Below, piece by piece: positions 17,044 to 25,988 of a DNA stretch of 64,000 nucleotides. The position numbers and the translations under genes were made by a program. Source of the stretch: Dryocola sp036489025 (lineage in GTDB: Bacteria > Pseudomonadota > Gammaproteobacteria > Enterobacterales > Enterobacteriaceae); the NCBI GenBank assembly GCA_036489025.1, contig DASXGN010000038.1, forward strand, positions 1 through 64,000. Direction: 5' to 3'. Under the pieces are notes generated by a model, which made no database searches, had not been told where the DNA came from, and saw nothing but the letters and a program-made list of their open reading frames with translations. Each line of letters begins with the position of its first letter. Positions within the stretch are counted from its first letter, which is position 1.

Positions 17044-18339
17044 ATGCACCGCTTACATCACTTCCCCGACATTCAGAGCATGCTGCGACGGCTGGTTTTT
17101 GCCGTTGGGATTGGCATTGCCTCCGCGCTGGTGGTCTGGCTGTTTCGCCAGTCGATGTATTTTCTTGAAGGGCTGCTGCTGGGCTCTCATAGCGGGAGCC
17201 TGGTCGCTGCCGCCGCGGCGCTGCCCGCCTGGCGTCGGCTGATAACGCCCGCCTTTGGGGGCCTGTTTGCCGGGCTGCTTCTGTGGGGCTGGCAGCGGGC
17301 GACCCGCCAGCGTCCCGGCGCGCCGACGGATTATATGGAAGCCATCGAAACGGGCGACGGCAGGCTGGACGTGCCCGCAAGCCTGGTCAAATCCGCCGCT
17401 TCTTTGCTGGTGGTGGCCAGCGGCAGCGCCATCGGGCGCGAAGGGGCGATGGTGCTGTTGGCGACGGTTTTTGCCTCCGTGGTGGCCCAGCGTTTTACCC
17501 GCAGCGACGAATGGAAGCTGTGGGTGGCCTGCGGGGCCGCCGCCGGGATGGCAAGCGCCTATCATGCTCCGCTGGCGGGCAGCCTGTTCATCGCCGAAAT
17601 TCTGTTTGGCACGCTGATGCTCGCCTCGCTCGGCCCGGTAGTGATTGCCGCCGTGGCCGCGCTGCTGGTCACCAACCTGCTCGGCGGCGGGCAAACGCTG
17701 CTTTATACCGTGAAGGTGCTCAGCGCTCCGCTGCCGATACAATATCTGCTGATGGGCGCGCTTGGCGTGCTGGCAGGCGTTGCCGGGCCGCTGTTCCTCT
17801 GGCTGATGGCGCAAAGCGGTGAAATGTTCCGCCGGCTGCATCTTACTCCCCCGCTCCAGCTGGCGCTCGGCGGGCTGATTGTCGGCCTGCTGTCGCTGAT
17901 CACACCGCTGGTCTGGGGCAACGGCTACAGCGTGGTGCAGTCGTTTCTTTCCAGGCCGCCTGCGCTGATGTTTGTGGCGGGGATTTTGCTGTGCAAGCTG
18001 GCCGCCGTGCTGGCCAGCAGCGGTTCAGGCGCGCCGGGGGGCGTTTTCACGCCGACGCTATTCGTTGGCGCCGCGCTGGGCATGCTGTTTGGGCAGTTCT
18101 GCGGGCTGTGGCAGCTGAGCGGGGATTCGGTGGCGATTCTGATGGCGTTAACGGGGATGGCGACGCTGCTGGCGGCGACGACGCATGCGCCGATTATGGC
18201 CACGCTGATGGTTTGTGAAATGACCGGAGAGTTTGCTTTGCTCCCCGGCCTGCTGATGGCCTGCGTGGTGGCCTCGGCGCTATCGCGCTGGCTACGCCCC
18301 CACTCGGTTTACAGAAAGACTGCCGCTGAGCACGGATAA
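17044..18339 (+). CDS. clcB: ClC-type chloride channel/transporter
   Basis: This is a 431-residue CLC-family protein in the cytoplasmic membrane that moves chloride and probably supports extreme acid resistance together with ClcA. The selectivity-filter signature GSAIGREGAMV is near residues 122-132, and a second filter stretch, SSGSGAPGGVFTP, near 321-333. About ten hydrophobic helices span the protein. The gene lies next to bioD2 and mlc as in E. coli. Its 3' end overlaps the convergent bioD2 gene by 48 bases. Confidence 0.92.
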   Translation: MHRLHHFPDIQSMLRRLVFAVGIGIASALVVWLFRQSMYFLEGLLLGSHSGSLVAAAAALPAWRRLITPAFGGLFAGLLLWGWQRATRQRPGAPTDYMEAIETGDGRLDVPASLVKSAASLLVVASGSAIGREGAMVLLATVFASVVAQRFTRSDEWKLWVACGAAAGMASAYHAPLAGSLFIAEILFGTLMLASLGPVVIAAVAALLVTNLLGGGQTLLYTVKVLSAPLPIQYLLMGALGVLAGVAGPLFLWLMAQSGEMFRRLHLTPPLQLALGGLIVGLLSLITPLVWGNGYSVVQSFLSRPPALMFVAGILLCKLAAVLASSGSGAPGGVFTPTLFVGAALGMLFGQFCGLWQLSGDSVAILMALTGMATLLAATTHAPIMATLMVCEMTGEFALLPGLLMACVVASALSRWLRPHSVYRKTAAEHG

Positions 18340-18987
18340 ATCGATGTACTGGGCGAGCTCGCGCTGTTCCGCACGCGGCAAGTACGGCAGTTCGCCAACC
18401 AGCGGCCCCGGCAGCTTTTTGCTGAGCACGTCGATGATTTCGGCATAGTGTGCAAGGCCCGGATTGATACGATTCGCCACCCAGCCCACCAGCGGCAGGC
18501 CGTCGTTGGCAATCGCCTGCGCCGTGAGCAGCGCGTGGTTGATGCACCCTTCCTGAATGCCCACCACCATCAGCACCGGCAGCTGTTCCTGCACCACCCA
18601 TTCGGAGAGCGGACGCAGATCGTTCATCAGGCTGCGCCAGCCGCCGGTGCCTTCGACCACCACGTGATCGACCTGGCCCGACAGTTTCGACAGCCCGTCT
18701 GACAGCAGCGTGTAATTGATGGGGCAGCTGTGGCTGACGCTGCTTTCCTCTTCGCTCAGCGCGATAGGATTGATGGCGCTGTAGGGCAGCGCTAGCGAAG
18801 AAACGCTTTGCAGAACCAGCGCGTCTTTATTACGCAAACCGTCTGGCGTCTCTTTGCTCCCTTTGGCTACCGGCTTATAGCCGACAACACTTTTGCCACT
18901 GGCAGCCAGCGCCTGCAGCAAGGCGCGAGACACGACGGTCTTACCAACTGCGGTATCGGTACCTGTGATAAAGAAACGCTTAAGCAT
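18292..18987 (-). CDS. ynfK: Dethiobiotin synthetase paralogue
   Basis: This is the BioD2/YnfK protein, 231 residues, which forms the ureido ring of dethiobiotin using ATP and CO2. The P-loop GTDTAVGKT is at residues 8-16 and the second nucleotide/substrate motif VEGTGGW near 109-115. It is the second bioD-type gene of enterobacteria, separate from the bio operon. It converges with clcB and overlaps it by 48 bases, so the two transcripts are antisense at their ends. The downstream neighbour on the other side is mlc. Confidence 0.9.
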   Translation of the reverse strand: MLKRFFITGTDTAVGKTVVSRALLQALAASGKSVVGYKPVAKGSKETPDGLRNKDALVLQSVSSLALPYSAINPIALSEEESSVSHSCPINYTLLSDGLSKLSGQVDHVVVEGTGGWRSLMNDLRPLSEWVVQEQLPVLMVVGIQEGCINHALLTAQAIANDGLPLVGWVANRINPGLAHYAEIIDVLSKKLPGPLVGELPYLPRAEQRELAQYIDLSVLSGSLSVNRVGA

Positions 18988-19114
18988 GGTAACTCCCGGA
19001 GGTCATACGCAAAAAACTGATTAAAAAATTGAATAGTTCAGGCCCGGGAGTGTAGAAGAAGAGAGAAATGGCCAGTTTGAGATAGCGCAATTTTTAGTGG
19101 ATCAATGCAAATGA

Positions 19115-20332
19115 TTATCCTTGCAGCAGGCGAATCAATAAAGAACCGTTATACATTGCGTCTTTAACCAGCGCTGCCCCCGCCATCGTGCCGCGATGGT
19201 TGTACTGGGTGCTTTCAACAATCATATGCTGGCTGTAAGCGGGTAAAGACTGCTGGCGAATGCAGCTGGTGATGGCCGGATGCAGAATATCCGCGGCGCG
19301 ATTGAGCGGCGAACCTATCAGTATCTTTTGAGGGTTAAACAAATTCACCATAATGGCGAGGATGCGCCCGACGTTCACCCCGACGCCGAGGATAATGTCT
19401 TTGGCAAGCAGGTCGCCCTGAAGCGCGGCGTCGCACAGCGACTCCACCGTCAGCGGCTGGCCGTGCAGCATTGACCCCATCGACTGATTCATGCGCTGCT
19501 GGGCGAGTTCCAGCACGCTTTCAATGCTGGCAATGGTTTCCAGACAGCCGTGGTTGCCGCAGTAGCAGCGTTTGCCGTAGGGATCGACCTGCGTATGGCC
19601 GATTTCCACCAGGCTGCTGCTGCCCGCGTGCAGCAGGCGACCGTCGGTAATCACCCCGGCGCCCACGTTGTGGTCGATAACCACCTGAATCACGTCTCGC
19701 GCGCCTCGGGATGCGCCAAACAGCCCTTCGGCCATCGTCCAGGCGCTGATGTCGTGCTGGATAAATACCGGCACGCCGGTGTGGCTTTCCAGTACCTCAC
19801 TCAGCGGCATATCGCACACGTCGTAAAAAGGCATGCGGTGCACAATACCGCGCACCGTGTCGATAATGCCCGGCAGCGTGATGGCGATGGCGGTCAAACG
19901 CTCAAGCCTGTCCTGATGGCGGATAAAGAACCGATCCACCTGCACAACAATGCGTTCCAGCAGCGGGCTGGGATCGTCAATCGGCAGCGAAACGGTGTCT
20001 TCCACGATAAGCCTGCTGCTTAAATCGTGCAGGCCCAGCGAAATCTCGCCGCGATTAATGCGCACCGAAAGGTAATGCCAGGCTTCCGTTTCCAGCATCA
20101 GCCCCACCGCCGGGCGGCCACGGCTGCCGGGATCCTGGATTTCGGTTTCCTGAACCAGGTGCGCTTCGAGCATTTCACGCACGATTTTGGTGATGCTGGC
20201 GGGCGCCAGCTGCGCAAGGCGAGAGAGATCGATACGCGATACCGGGCCGTGGCTGTCAATGAGGCGGTAAACCACGCCCGCATTGGTCTGCTTGATCTGA
20301 TCGATATGGCCCGGTTGGCTATCAGCAACCAC
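19115..20332 (-). CDS. mlc: Global glucose-responsive repressor Mlc
   Basis: This is a ROK-family repressor of 405 residues that controls ptsG, ptsHI, malT, manXYZ and itself. It is inactivated when dephosphorylated EIICB-Glc sequesters it at the membrane. The N-terminus (MVADSQPGHIDQIKQT) is nearly identical to E. coli, and the helix-turn-helix covers about residues 32-55. The zinc-binding loop GKRCYCGNHGCLE is intact, as is the C-terminal LLIRLLQG. It is one residue shorter than the 406-residue E. coli protein, in the MPFYDVCDMP region. A Mlc-type operator lies just upstream. Confidence 0.96.
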   Translation of the reverse strand: MVADSQPGHIDQIKQTNAGVVYRLIDSHGPVSRIDLSRLAQLAPASITKIVREMLEAHLVQETEIQDPGSRGRPAVGLMLETEAWHYLSVRINRGEISLGLHDLSSRLIVEDTVSLPIDDPSPLLERIVVQVDRFFIRHQDRLERLTAIAITLPGIIDTVRGIVHRMPFYDVCDMPLSEVLESHTGVPVFIQHDISAWTMAEGLFGASRGARDVIQVVIDHNVGAGVITDGRLLHAGSSSLVEIGHTQVDPYGKRCYCGNHGCLETIASIESVLELAQQRMNQSMGSMLHGQPLTVESLCDAALQGDLLAKDIILGVGVNVGRILAIMVNLFNPQKILIGSPLNRAADILHPAITSCIRQQSLPAYSQHMIVESTQYNHRGTMAGAALVKDAMYNGSLLIRLLQG

Positions 20333-20343
20333 GTAGAACTCCC

Positions 20344-20367
20344 TTTATTTTCGCGCTTCGAAATAAA
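20344..20367. promoter_or_regulatory. Mlc operator upstream of mlc
   Basis: An inverted repeat TTTATTT / AAATAAA flanks TCGCGCTTCG, closely matching the Mlc/NagC-type site as I recall it. It lies 12-35 bases upstream of the mlc start, which fits negative autoregulation as in E. coli. Confidence 0.75.
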
Positions 20368-20456
20368 CTTTCGGCTATGGTGAAACACTTCACGCGGGGG
20401 AGTCAAATATTTACGTAGGGTTGTGATTTACCGCACATATTGAGGCGTATTTAGGC

Positions 20457-21359
20457 TTAATTTTTCGTCGAAGCAACCTCGGTTAACAGCGCAGAAATAC
20501 GCTGCGCGGCGGCGGAAAGCTCACGATGCTTTGGCCAGACCAGCCACATTTCGGAACGCGCCTCCGGCTCACGCAGCGGGAGCCAGACCACGTCGTTAAG
20601 CCGAATCCGCTGGAAGGAGGCAGGTAAAATAGAGACGCCCAGCCCCGCCGAAACTAAACCAATAATGGTCATCGCCTCGCCCACCTCCTGGGTGATGTAC
20701 GGCGAAATGTCGTAGCGGCGCAGCAGGCCGATAATGTCGTCGTACAGGCCGGTGCCGACGTGCGGGTCGAAAAAGACGAACGGCTCCTGCGCCAGCTGGC
20801 GAAGGGAAATATCCACCGACCCGGCCAGCGGGTGATCGCGATGCACCATCGCCAGCAGCGGCTCGCGCAGGATGAGCTGCCAGTTCAGCGTATCCGGCAA
20901 AGTTGTATTGCGCATCAGGCCGAGCTCCAGCTCGCCGTCGTTGAGCGGCGCAATCTGCTGGCGGGTATTGATCTCACGCATCTGAATATGCACGTCGGGA
21001 TAACGCTTTCTGAAGGTCGAAAGGCTGTCGGCCACGCCTTTAATGAAGGGAGCCGAAGAAGTGAAGCCCATTCGCAGCTCGCCCGTTTCACCGTTGTGCA
21101 GCCGCTCGGCCCTCGCCGCGGCCGTATCAACCTGATTCAGAATCTGCCGCGCATCCGCCAGAAACTGCCGCCCGGCGGCGGTAAGGCTGACGCTGCGGTT
21201 CGTCCGGGCCAGCAGCCTCGCGCCGATCTGCTGTTCAAGGATTTGAATTTGCTGGCTTAAAGGCGGCTGGGAGATACGCAAACGCGCGGCGGCGCGCCCG
21301 AAATGCAGCTCTTCCGCCACCGCGATAAAGTAGCGCAGGTGTCTGAGTTCGATATTCAT
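20457..21359 (-). CDS. ynfL: LysR-family regulator YnfL
   Basis: This is a 300-residue LysR regulator with the winged helix-turn-helix at residues 1-60 (MNIELRHLRYFIAVAEELHFGRAAARL) and a co-inducer domain from about 90. It is divergent from ynfM with 110 bases between them, the arrangement in E. coli, so it probably regulates that transporter. The ligand is unknown. Confidence 0.92.
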   Translation of the reverse strand: MNIELRHLRYFIAVAEELHFGRAAARLRISQPPLSQQIQILEQQIGARLLARTNRSVSLTAAGRQFLADARQILNQVDTAAARAERLHNGETGELRMGFTSSAPFIKGVADSLSTFRKRYPDVHIQMREINTRQQIAPLNDGELELGLMRNTTLPDTLNWQLILREPLLAMVHRDHPLAGSVDISLRQLAQEPFVFFDPHVGTGLYDDIIGLLRRYDISPYITQEVGEAMTIIGLVSAGLGVSILPASFQRIRLNDVVWLPLREPEARSEMWLVWPKHRELSAAAQRISALLTEVASTKN

Positions 21360-21469
21360 ACTTTAAACATATCAATTGAGATTATTAATATATTAGACAG
21401 AACATTCGCCGTTTTCTACCCTGAAGGGACAGAAGCAACGCATCGAATCGTTTTCGCTAAGGATTGATC

Positions 21470-22726
21470 TTGAGCCGTACATCCACCGTCAGCCCTGCTC
21501 CGGCCCGGGAAGTTGACGAACGCATATCCACCCGGCCCGCAGCTGCAACCTATATCAAACGTGGTACTCCCCAATTTATGCGCGTCACGCTGGCGCTCTT
21601 TTCTGCCGGGCTGGCGACCTTCGCACTTCTTTATTGCGTGCAGCCGATTCTGCCGGTGCTCTCAACCGAATTTGGCGTATCGCCCGCCAGCAGCAGTATT
21701 TCGTTATCTATTTCCACCGCGATGCTTGCCGTCGGCCTGTTATTTACCGGACCGCTTTCGGACGCCATTGGGCGCAAGCCGGTGATGGTCACCGCCCTGC
21801 TGCTCGCCTCCAGCTGCACGCTGCTTTCGACGATGATGACCAGCTGGCACGGCATTCTGATTATGCGAGCGCTCATTGGCCTTTCGCTGAGCGGCGTCGC
21901 CGCCGTCGGTATGACCTGGCTCAGCGAAGAGATTCACCCGAGCGTGGTCGCCTTCTCTATGGGGCTTTACATCAGCGGCAACTCCATCGGCGGCATGAGC
22001 GGCCGTCTGTTGAGCGGCGTGCTGACGGATTTCTTTAGCTGGCGCATCGCCGTGGCGGCTATCGGCTGCTTTGCCCTCGCCTCGGCGCTGATGTTCTGGA
22101 AAATATTGCCGGAATCCCGACACTTCCGGCCTTCTTCGCTGCGCCCGAAAACCCTGTTTATCAACTTCCGCCTGCACTGGCGCGACCAGGGCCTGCCGCT
22201 GCTGTTTGCCGAAGGCTTTCTGCTGATGGGCGCTTTTGTGACCCTGTTTAACTATATTGGCTATCGGCTGATGGAGGCCCCGTGGTTCCTGAGTCAGGCG
22301 GTAGTTGGCCTGCTCTCCGTTGCCTATCTGACCGGCACCTGGAGCTCGCCGAAGGCCGGGGCGATGACCGCGAAATTTGGCCGCGGCCCGGTGATGGTCT
22401 GCTCCACCGCCATCATGCTGCTGGGGCTGGTGCTGACGGTGTTCTCGCCGCTGCTGGTTATCTTCGCCGGGATGCTGCTGTTTTCCGCCGGATTCTTTGC
22501 CGCGCACTCCGTCGCCAGCAGCTGGATTGGGCCGCGAGCAAAGCGGGGTAAAGGCCAGGCTTCATCACTTTATCTGTTCAGCTATTATCTCGGTTCAAGC
22601 CTTGCGGGCACGCTCGGCGGCGTGTTCTGGCATCGGTACGGCTGGCCCGGCGTGGCCGGTTTTATCGGCTCGCTGCTGATGATTGCCCTGCTGGTAGGCG
22701 GGCGTCTGCATCACCGCGCACACTAA
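21470..22726 (+). CDS. ynfM: MFS transporter YnfM
   Basis: This is a 418-residue major facilitator with twelve predicted helices; GPLSDAIGRKP is the inter-helix motif. E. coli YnfM is an arabinose-efflux-like transporter with incompletely known substrates. I chose a TTG start at 21470: it gives the N-terminus MSRTSTV, matching E. coli MSRTTTV, and has AAGGA six bases upstream. No ATG lies at a suitable position until the first helix. Divergent from ynfL. Confidence 0.9.
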   Translation: MSRTSTVSPAPAREVDERISTRPAAATYIKRGTPQFMRVTLALFSAGLATFALLYCVQPILPVLSTEFGVSPASSSISLSISTAMLAVGLLFTGPLSDAIGRKPVMVTALLLASSCTLLSTMMTSWHGILIMRALIGLSLSGVAAVGMTWLSEEIHPSVVAFSMGLYISGNSIGGMSGRLLSGVLTDFFSWRIAVAAIGCFALASALMFWKILPESRHFRPSSLRPKTLFINFRLHWRDQGLPLLFAEGFLLMGAFVTLFNYIGYRLMEAPWFLSQAVVGLLSVAYLTGTWSSPKAGAMTAKFGRGPVMVCSTAIMLLGLVLTVFSPLLVIFAGMLLFSAGFFAAHSVASSWIGPRAKRGKGQASSLYLFSYYLGSSLAGTLGGVFWHRYGWPGVAGFIGSLLMIALLVGGRLHHRAH

Positions 22727-22797
22727 CCGTTAACGGGCCTCGTTTTTGGCAACGCTTTTTGTTATTTTCGCAGCGTTAACAACACTCACGAGGCCCC

Positions 22798-24282
22798 ATG
22801 GAAAAGCAAAACTATAACCATCTCACCCGCACCTTCCAGCGCCTGTCTCGCTTCGGGCATCTCTCGGCAATCGCTGGCTGGGATATGTTTACCCATATGC
22901 CGCCGAACGGCAGCGCCGCGCGCGGTGAAGCGCTCGCCGAGCTGAGCGTTCTGCAACATCAAATTCTGACCGATAAAAAAATCGCCACGCTATTACAGGC
23001 CGCGGCTCAGGAAGATCTCAGCGACGTGGAGCGGGCTAATCTGCGCGAAATGACCCGTCAGTATCAGGAAGCTATTTTGCTGCCCGACTCGCTGGTGGAA
23101 GAGAAATCGCTGGTTGGCACCCGCTGCGAACACGGCTGGCGCACCCAGCGCCCGGCTAACGACTGGCAGGGCTTTGCGAAAAATTTAAAAGAAGTGGTGC
23201 GCGTGAGCCGCGAAGAGGCCCAGCTGCGCGCCGAAGCTAAAGGCAAGTCCCGCTACGACGCGCTGCTTGATATTTACGAGCCGGGCATGACGAGCGCCAG
23301 GCTGGATACGCTGTTCGGCGATTTGCGCACCTGGCTGCCGGACCTGCTGCAAAAGGTTGTCGACAGGCAGGCCTCGCAGCCGGTCATCAGCCCGGTTGGC
23401 CCTTTCGCCACGCAAAAGCAGCGCGAGCTGGGCCTGGAAACCATGCGGCTGCTCGGCTTTGATTTTGACGGCGGGCGGCTCGACGTCAGCGCCCACCCGT
23501 TCTGCGGCGGCGTGCCCGAAGACGTGCGCATTACCACGCGCTATGACGAAGCCGACCTGGTCAGCTCGCTGTTCGGCGTCATCCACGAAACTGGCCACGC
23601 GCGCTACGAGCAGAATTTACCGCGTGAATGGCTGGGCCAGCCGGTCGCCCTCGCCCGTTCTACCGCCATTCATGAATCGCAAAGCCTGTTTTTCGAAATG
23701 CAGCTGGGCCGCAGCAAAGCGTTCCTGAATCTGCTGCTGCCGAAGGTTGTCGCCCACTTTGGCGCGCAGCCCGCTTTTGAGGCGCAAAACTTTAGCGCGG
23801 TGAACCAGCGCGTCGAGCGCGGCTACATTCGCGTTGACGCCGATGAGGTAAGCTACCCGGCGCACGTTATTCTGCGCTATGAAATCGAGCGGGCGCTGAT
23901 TGACGGCGAGATTGAAGTCGAAGATATTCCGGCCCTGTGGGATGAGAAAATGCAGCGGTGGCTGGGTCTGTCAACCAAAGACAATTACCGCAACGGCTGC
24001 ATGCAGGATATCCACTGGACCGACGGCGCGTTTGGCTACTTCCCGTCGTACACGCTGGGCGCAATGTATGCGGCGCAGCTGTTTAATGCGGCAAAACACG
24101 CGCTGCCGCAGCTTGAAAGCGATATTTCACAAGGGAATTTCACCGCGCTGTTTGACTGGCTGCGCCAGAATATCTGGCAGCACGGCAGCCGCTTTACTAC
24201 GGCTCAGCTGATCGCCAATGCCACCGGTGAAGACCTTAACCCCTTGTATTTCCGCAGGCATTTAGAAGCTCGCTACCTGTAA
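22798..24282 (+). CDS. M32-family metallocarboxypeptidase
   Basis: This is a 494-residue zinc carboxypeptidase of the Taq/Pfu type (peptidase family M32), which removes C-terminal amino acids from peptides in the cytoplasm. The zinc motif HETGH lies near residues 263-267, followed by the downstream Glu region HESQSLFFE. The length is normal for the family. It is inserted between ynfM and asr, where E. coli K-12 has no such gene. A hairpin terminator follows immediately, so it is probably transcribed alone. Confidence 0.9.
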   Translation: MEKQNYNHLTRTFQRLSRFGHLSAIAGWDMFTHMPPNGSAARGEALAELSVLQHQILTDKKIATLLQAAAQEDLSDVERANLREMTRQYQEAILLPDSLVEEKSLVGTRCEHGWRTQRPANDWQGFAKNLKEVVRVSREEAQLRAEAKGKSRYDALLDIYEPGMTSARLDTLFGDLRTWLPDLLQKVVDRQASQPVISPVGPFATQKQRELGLETMRLLGFDFDGGRLDVSAHPFCGGVPEDVRITTRYDEADLVSSLFGVIHETGHARYEQNLPREWLGQPVALARSTAIHESQSLFFEMQLGRSKAFLNLLLPKVVAHFGAQPAFEAQNFSAVNQRVERGYIRVDADEVSYPAHVILRYEIERALIDGEIEVEDIPALWDEKMQRWLGLSTKDNYRNGCMQDIHWTDGAFGYFPSYTLGAMYAAQLFNAAKHALPQLESDISQGNFTALFDWLRQNIWQHGSRFTTAQLIANATGEDLNPLYFRRHLEARYL

Positions 24283-24290
24283 CCTATTCT

Positions 24291-24318
24291 GCCGGGAACC
24301 TGAATTCCCGGCTTTTTT
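24291..24318 (+). terminator. Terminator of the M32 carboxypeptidase gene
   Basis: An 8-bp perfect stem, GCCGGGAA / TTCCCGGC (24291-24298, 24305-24312), is followed by TTTTTT. It starts 8 bases after the stop codon. Confidence 0.92.
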
Positions 24319-24337
24319 CCGCCCGCCCCCTACTTTG

Positions 24338-24351
24338 TACATTCCGTTACA
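24338..24351 (+). promoter_or_regulatory. RstA box of asr
   Basis: TACATTCCGTTACA matches the RstA consensus TACATNTNGTTACA at 11 of the 12 fixed positions. It lies about 105 bases upstream of the asr start, as in E. coli, where RstB/RstA activates asr in acid. The -10 is not certain. Confidence 0.72.
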
Positions 24352-24455
24352 CGCCGATACCAATCACTCACTGAAGCCGATGAATCATAAGCCTATAGTT
24401 CATCTCAACGGCCCCGCAGTGGGGTTTAAACATAAACAAATTCGAGGAAGTTGAG

Positions 24456-24917
24456 ATGAACAAAGTATTAGCTCTGGTTGTTGCCGCTGCAATGGGTCTG
24501 TCTTCTGCTGCTTTCGCGGCTGAAACTACCGCGGCTCCTGCTCCTGCCGCTACAGCAGCCGCACCGGCTAAAGCACCGGCCAAGACCACTCATCACAAAA
24601 AACACAAGAAAGCCGCCACCGAGCAAAAAGCTCAGGCAGCCAAAAAACACAAAAAAGAAGTGAAGAAAACTGAAGCGACTGCCGCTAAACCAGCCGCAGA
24701 TCAGAAAGCTCAGGCGGCTAAAAAGCACCACAAGAAGGCCGTGAAAACTGAAGCGGCGCAGCCTGCACAGAAAGCCCAGGCCGCTAAAAAACACCACAAG
24801 AAAGCCGTGAAAACTGAAGCAGCTAAACCTGCACAGAAAGCTCAGGCCGCTAAAAAGCACCACAAAAAAGCTGCCCACCACGCAGCCGCAAAACCTGCTG
24901 CTCAGCCAGCAGCATAA
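24456..24917 (+). CDS. asr: Acid shock protein Asr
   Basis: This is a 153-residue periplasmic, extremely basic Lys/Ala-rich protein induced by acid. The signal peptide is at residues 1-21 (cleavage after SAAFA). The rest is low-complexity, intrinsically disordered sequence with about four repeats of QKAQAAKKHHKKAVKTEA. E. coli Asr is shorter (about 100 residues), so the repeat array is expanded here. The GAGG-type ribosome site, the upstream RstA box and a strong terminator downstream indicate a monocistronic acid-inducible gene. Confidence 0.93.
   Translation: MNKVLALVVAAAMGLSSAAFAAETTAAPAPAATAAAPAKAPAKTTHHKKHKKAATEQKAQAAKKHKKEVKKTEATAAKPAADQKAQAAKKHHKKAVKTEAAQPAQKAQAAKKHHKKAVKTEAAKPAQKAQAAKKHHKKAAHHAAAKPAAQPAA
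24624..24875 (+). repeat. Tandem repeats inside asr
   Basis: Four imperfect repeats encode the core QKAQAAKKH(H)KK, beginning at about 24624, 24702, 24768 and 24834. The last two spacings are both 66 bases (22 codons), and those units are nearly identical at the DNA level, so unit number may vary by slippage or recombination. Confidence 0.8.
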
Positions 24918-24952
24918 GCTAGCCGGGTAAACCGGAGAAAAACCAAATGAAA

Positions 24953-24976
24953 AACACCCGGCTTGCCGGGTGTTGA
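24953..24976 (+). terminator. Terminator of asr
   Basis: A 10-bp perfect stem, AACACCCGGC / GCCGGGTGTT, has a TT loop. The U-tract is weak (GACTTCT), so read-through into the tiny ydgU gene 15 bases later is possible. Confidence 0.75.
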
Positions 24977-24990
24977 CTTCTGGAGTGGGG

Positions 24991-25074
24991 ATGATGCTGC
25001 GACGCTACGGTTTTGAAATCATCCTCTCACTGCTGATTCTTTGCGGCATTATTGCCTTTAGCTTTTGGATTTAA
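24991..25074 (+). CDS. ydgU: Small membrane protein YdgU
   Basis: This is a 27-residue open frame starting MMLRRYGFE, followed by a single hydrophobic helix rich in Ile, Leu and Phe and ending in FWI. Position (between asr and ydgD), length and the start pattern MM-x-R-Y-x-F-E match E. coli YdgU, a small inner-membrane protein found with asr. A GGAGTGGGG ribosome site precedes it. The function is unknown; an acid-stress link is suggested by location only. Confidence 0.85.
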   Translation: MMLRRYGFEIILSLLILCGIIAFSFWI

Positions 25075-25181
25075 AGGTGTAGAACGCTGTTTTTACTCCC
25101 ACTTTCGGCGCGACCCGTCTATAGTTATCCATTCATCGGGTTTATACAAAAATCATAATTAATCGCCCCACAGAGAGTGAT

Positions 25182-25988
25182 ATGCGCAAAAGAGTTGTTT
25201 TGCTGTTAGGAGCTTTGTGTTTATTACCGGCCCTGTCCCACGCTGATGAAGACAGCGCGGCGGAGGTCAAAACGCTGTTTTTTGGCAGCGATAACCGCAC
25301 CCGCGTAGCCGATCCTGCCAGCAGCCCCTGGGATGCCATTGGCCAGCTGGAAACCGCCAGCGGCAATTTATGCACCGCCACCCTGATTTCGCCCCATCTG
25401 GCCTTAACCGCCGGACACTGTCTGCTCCAGCCCCCGCGCGGAAAGCCTGATAAAGCCATCGCGCTGCGTTTTATCTCTGACAAGGGAAAGTGGCGCTACG
25501 AGATCCACGATATTGAAGGCCGCGTTGAAAGTTCGCTTGGCCGCCGCCTGAAGCCGGACGGAGAAGGTTGGATCGTACCGCCGGGCGCGGCCCCGCACGA
25601 TTTCGGCCTGGTGATTCTGCACAATCCGCCTTCGGGTATTACGCCGCTGCCGCTGTTCGAGGGCGACCGCGACGCGTTAACCGAGGCGCTGAAAGCCCAG
25701 GGACGCAAAGTGACGCAGTCGGGCTATCCGGAAGATCATCTGGACGACTTATACACCCACAATAATTGCCTGGTGACCGGCTGGTCGCAAAAAACCGTTC
25801 TGTCCCACCAGTGCGACACCCTGCCGGGCGACAGCGGTTCCCCGCTGATGCTGAAAACCGACGGCGGCTGGCAGCTGATTGGCGTGCAAAGCTCGGCCCC
25901 GGCGGCGAAAGATCGCTATCGGGCGGACAATCGGGCCATTTCCGTGACCGGCTTCCGCGACAGGCTCGAAGAGCTGGCCAGCCAGTAA
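25182..25988 (+). CDS. ydgD: Trypsin-like serine protease YdgD
   Basis: This is a secreted (periplasmic) chymotrypsin-fold protease of 268 residues. The signal peptide is about residues 1-21 (ending LSHA). The catalytic triad is visible as His in LALTAGHCLL, Asp in PHDFGLVIL and Ser in LPGDSGSPL. The cysteine pairs expected of the family are present (CTAT...GHC; NNC...QCD). It ends exactly one base before the convergent GGDEF-EAL gene. The physiological substrate is unknown. Confidence 0.92.
   Translation: MRKRVVLLLGALCLLPALSHADEDSAAEVKTLFFGSDNRTRVADPASSPWDAIGQLETASGNLCTATLISPHLALTAGHCLLQPPRGKPDKAIALRFISDKGKWRYEIHDIEGRVESSLGRRLKPDGEGWIVPPGAAPHDFGLVILHNPPSGITPLPLFEGDRDALTEALKAQGRKVTQSGYPEDHLDDLYTHNNCLVTGWSQKTVLSHQCDTLPGDSGSPLMLKTDGGWQLIGVQSSAPAAKDRYRADNRAISVTGFRDRLEELASQ

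Noticed and set aside
24624..24875. Regularly spaced repeats as a CRISPR array
   Set aside because: The repeats are in frame within asr, encode a known Lys/Ala/His-rich pattern, and have no unique spacers.
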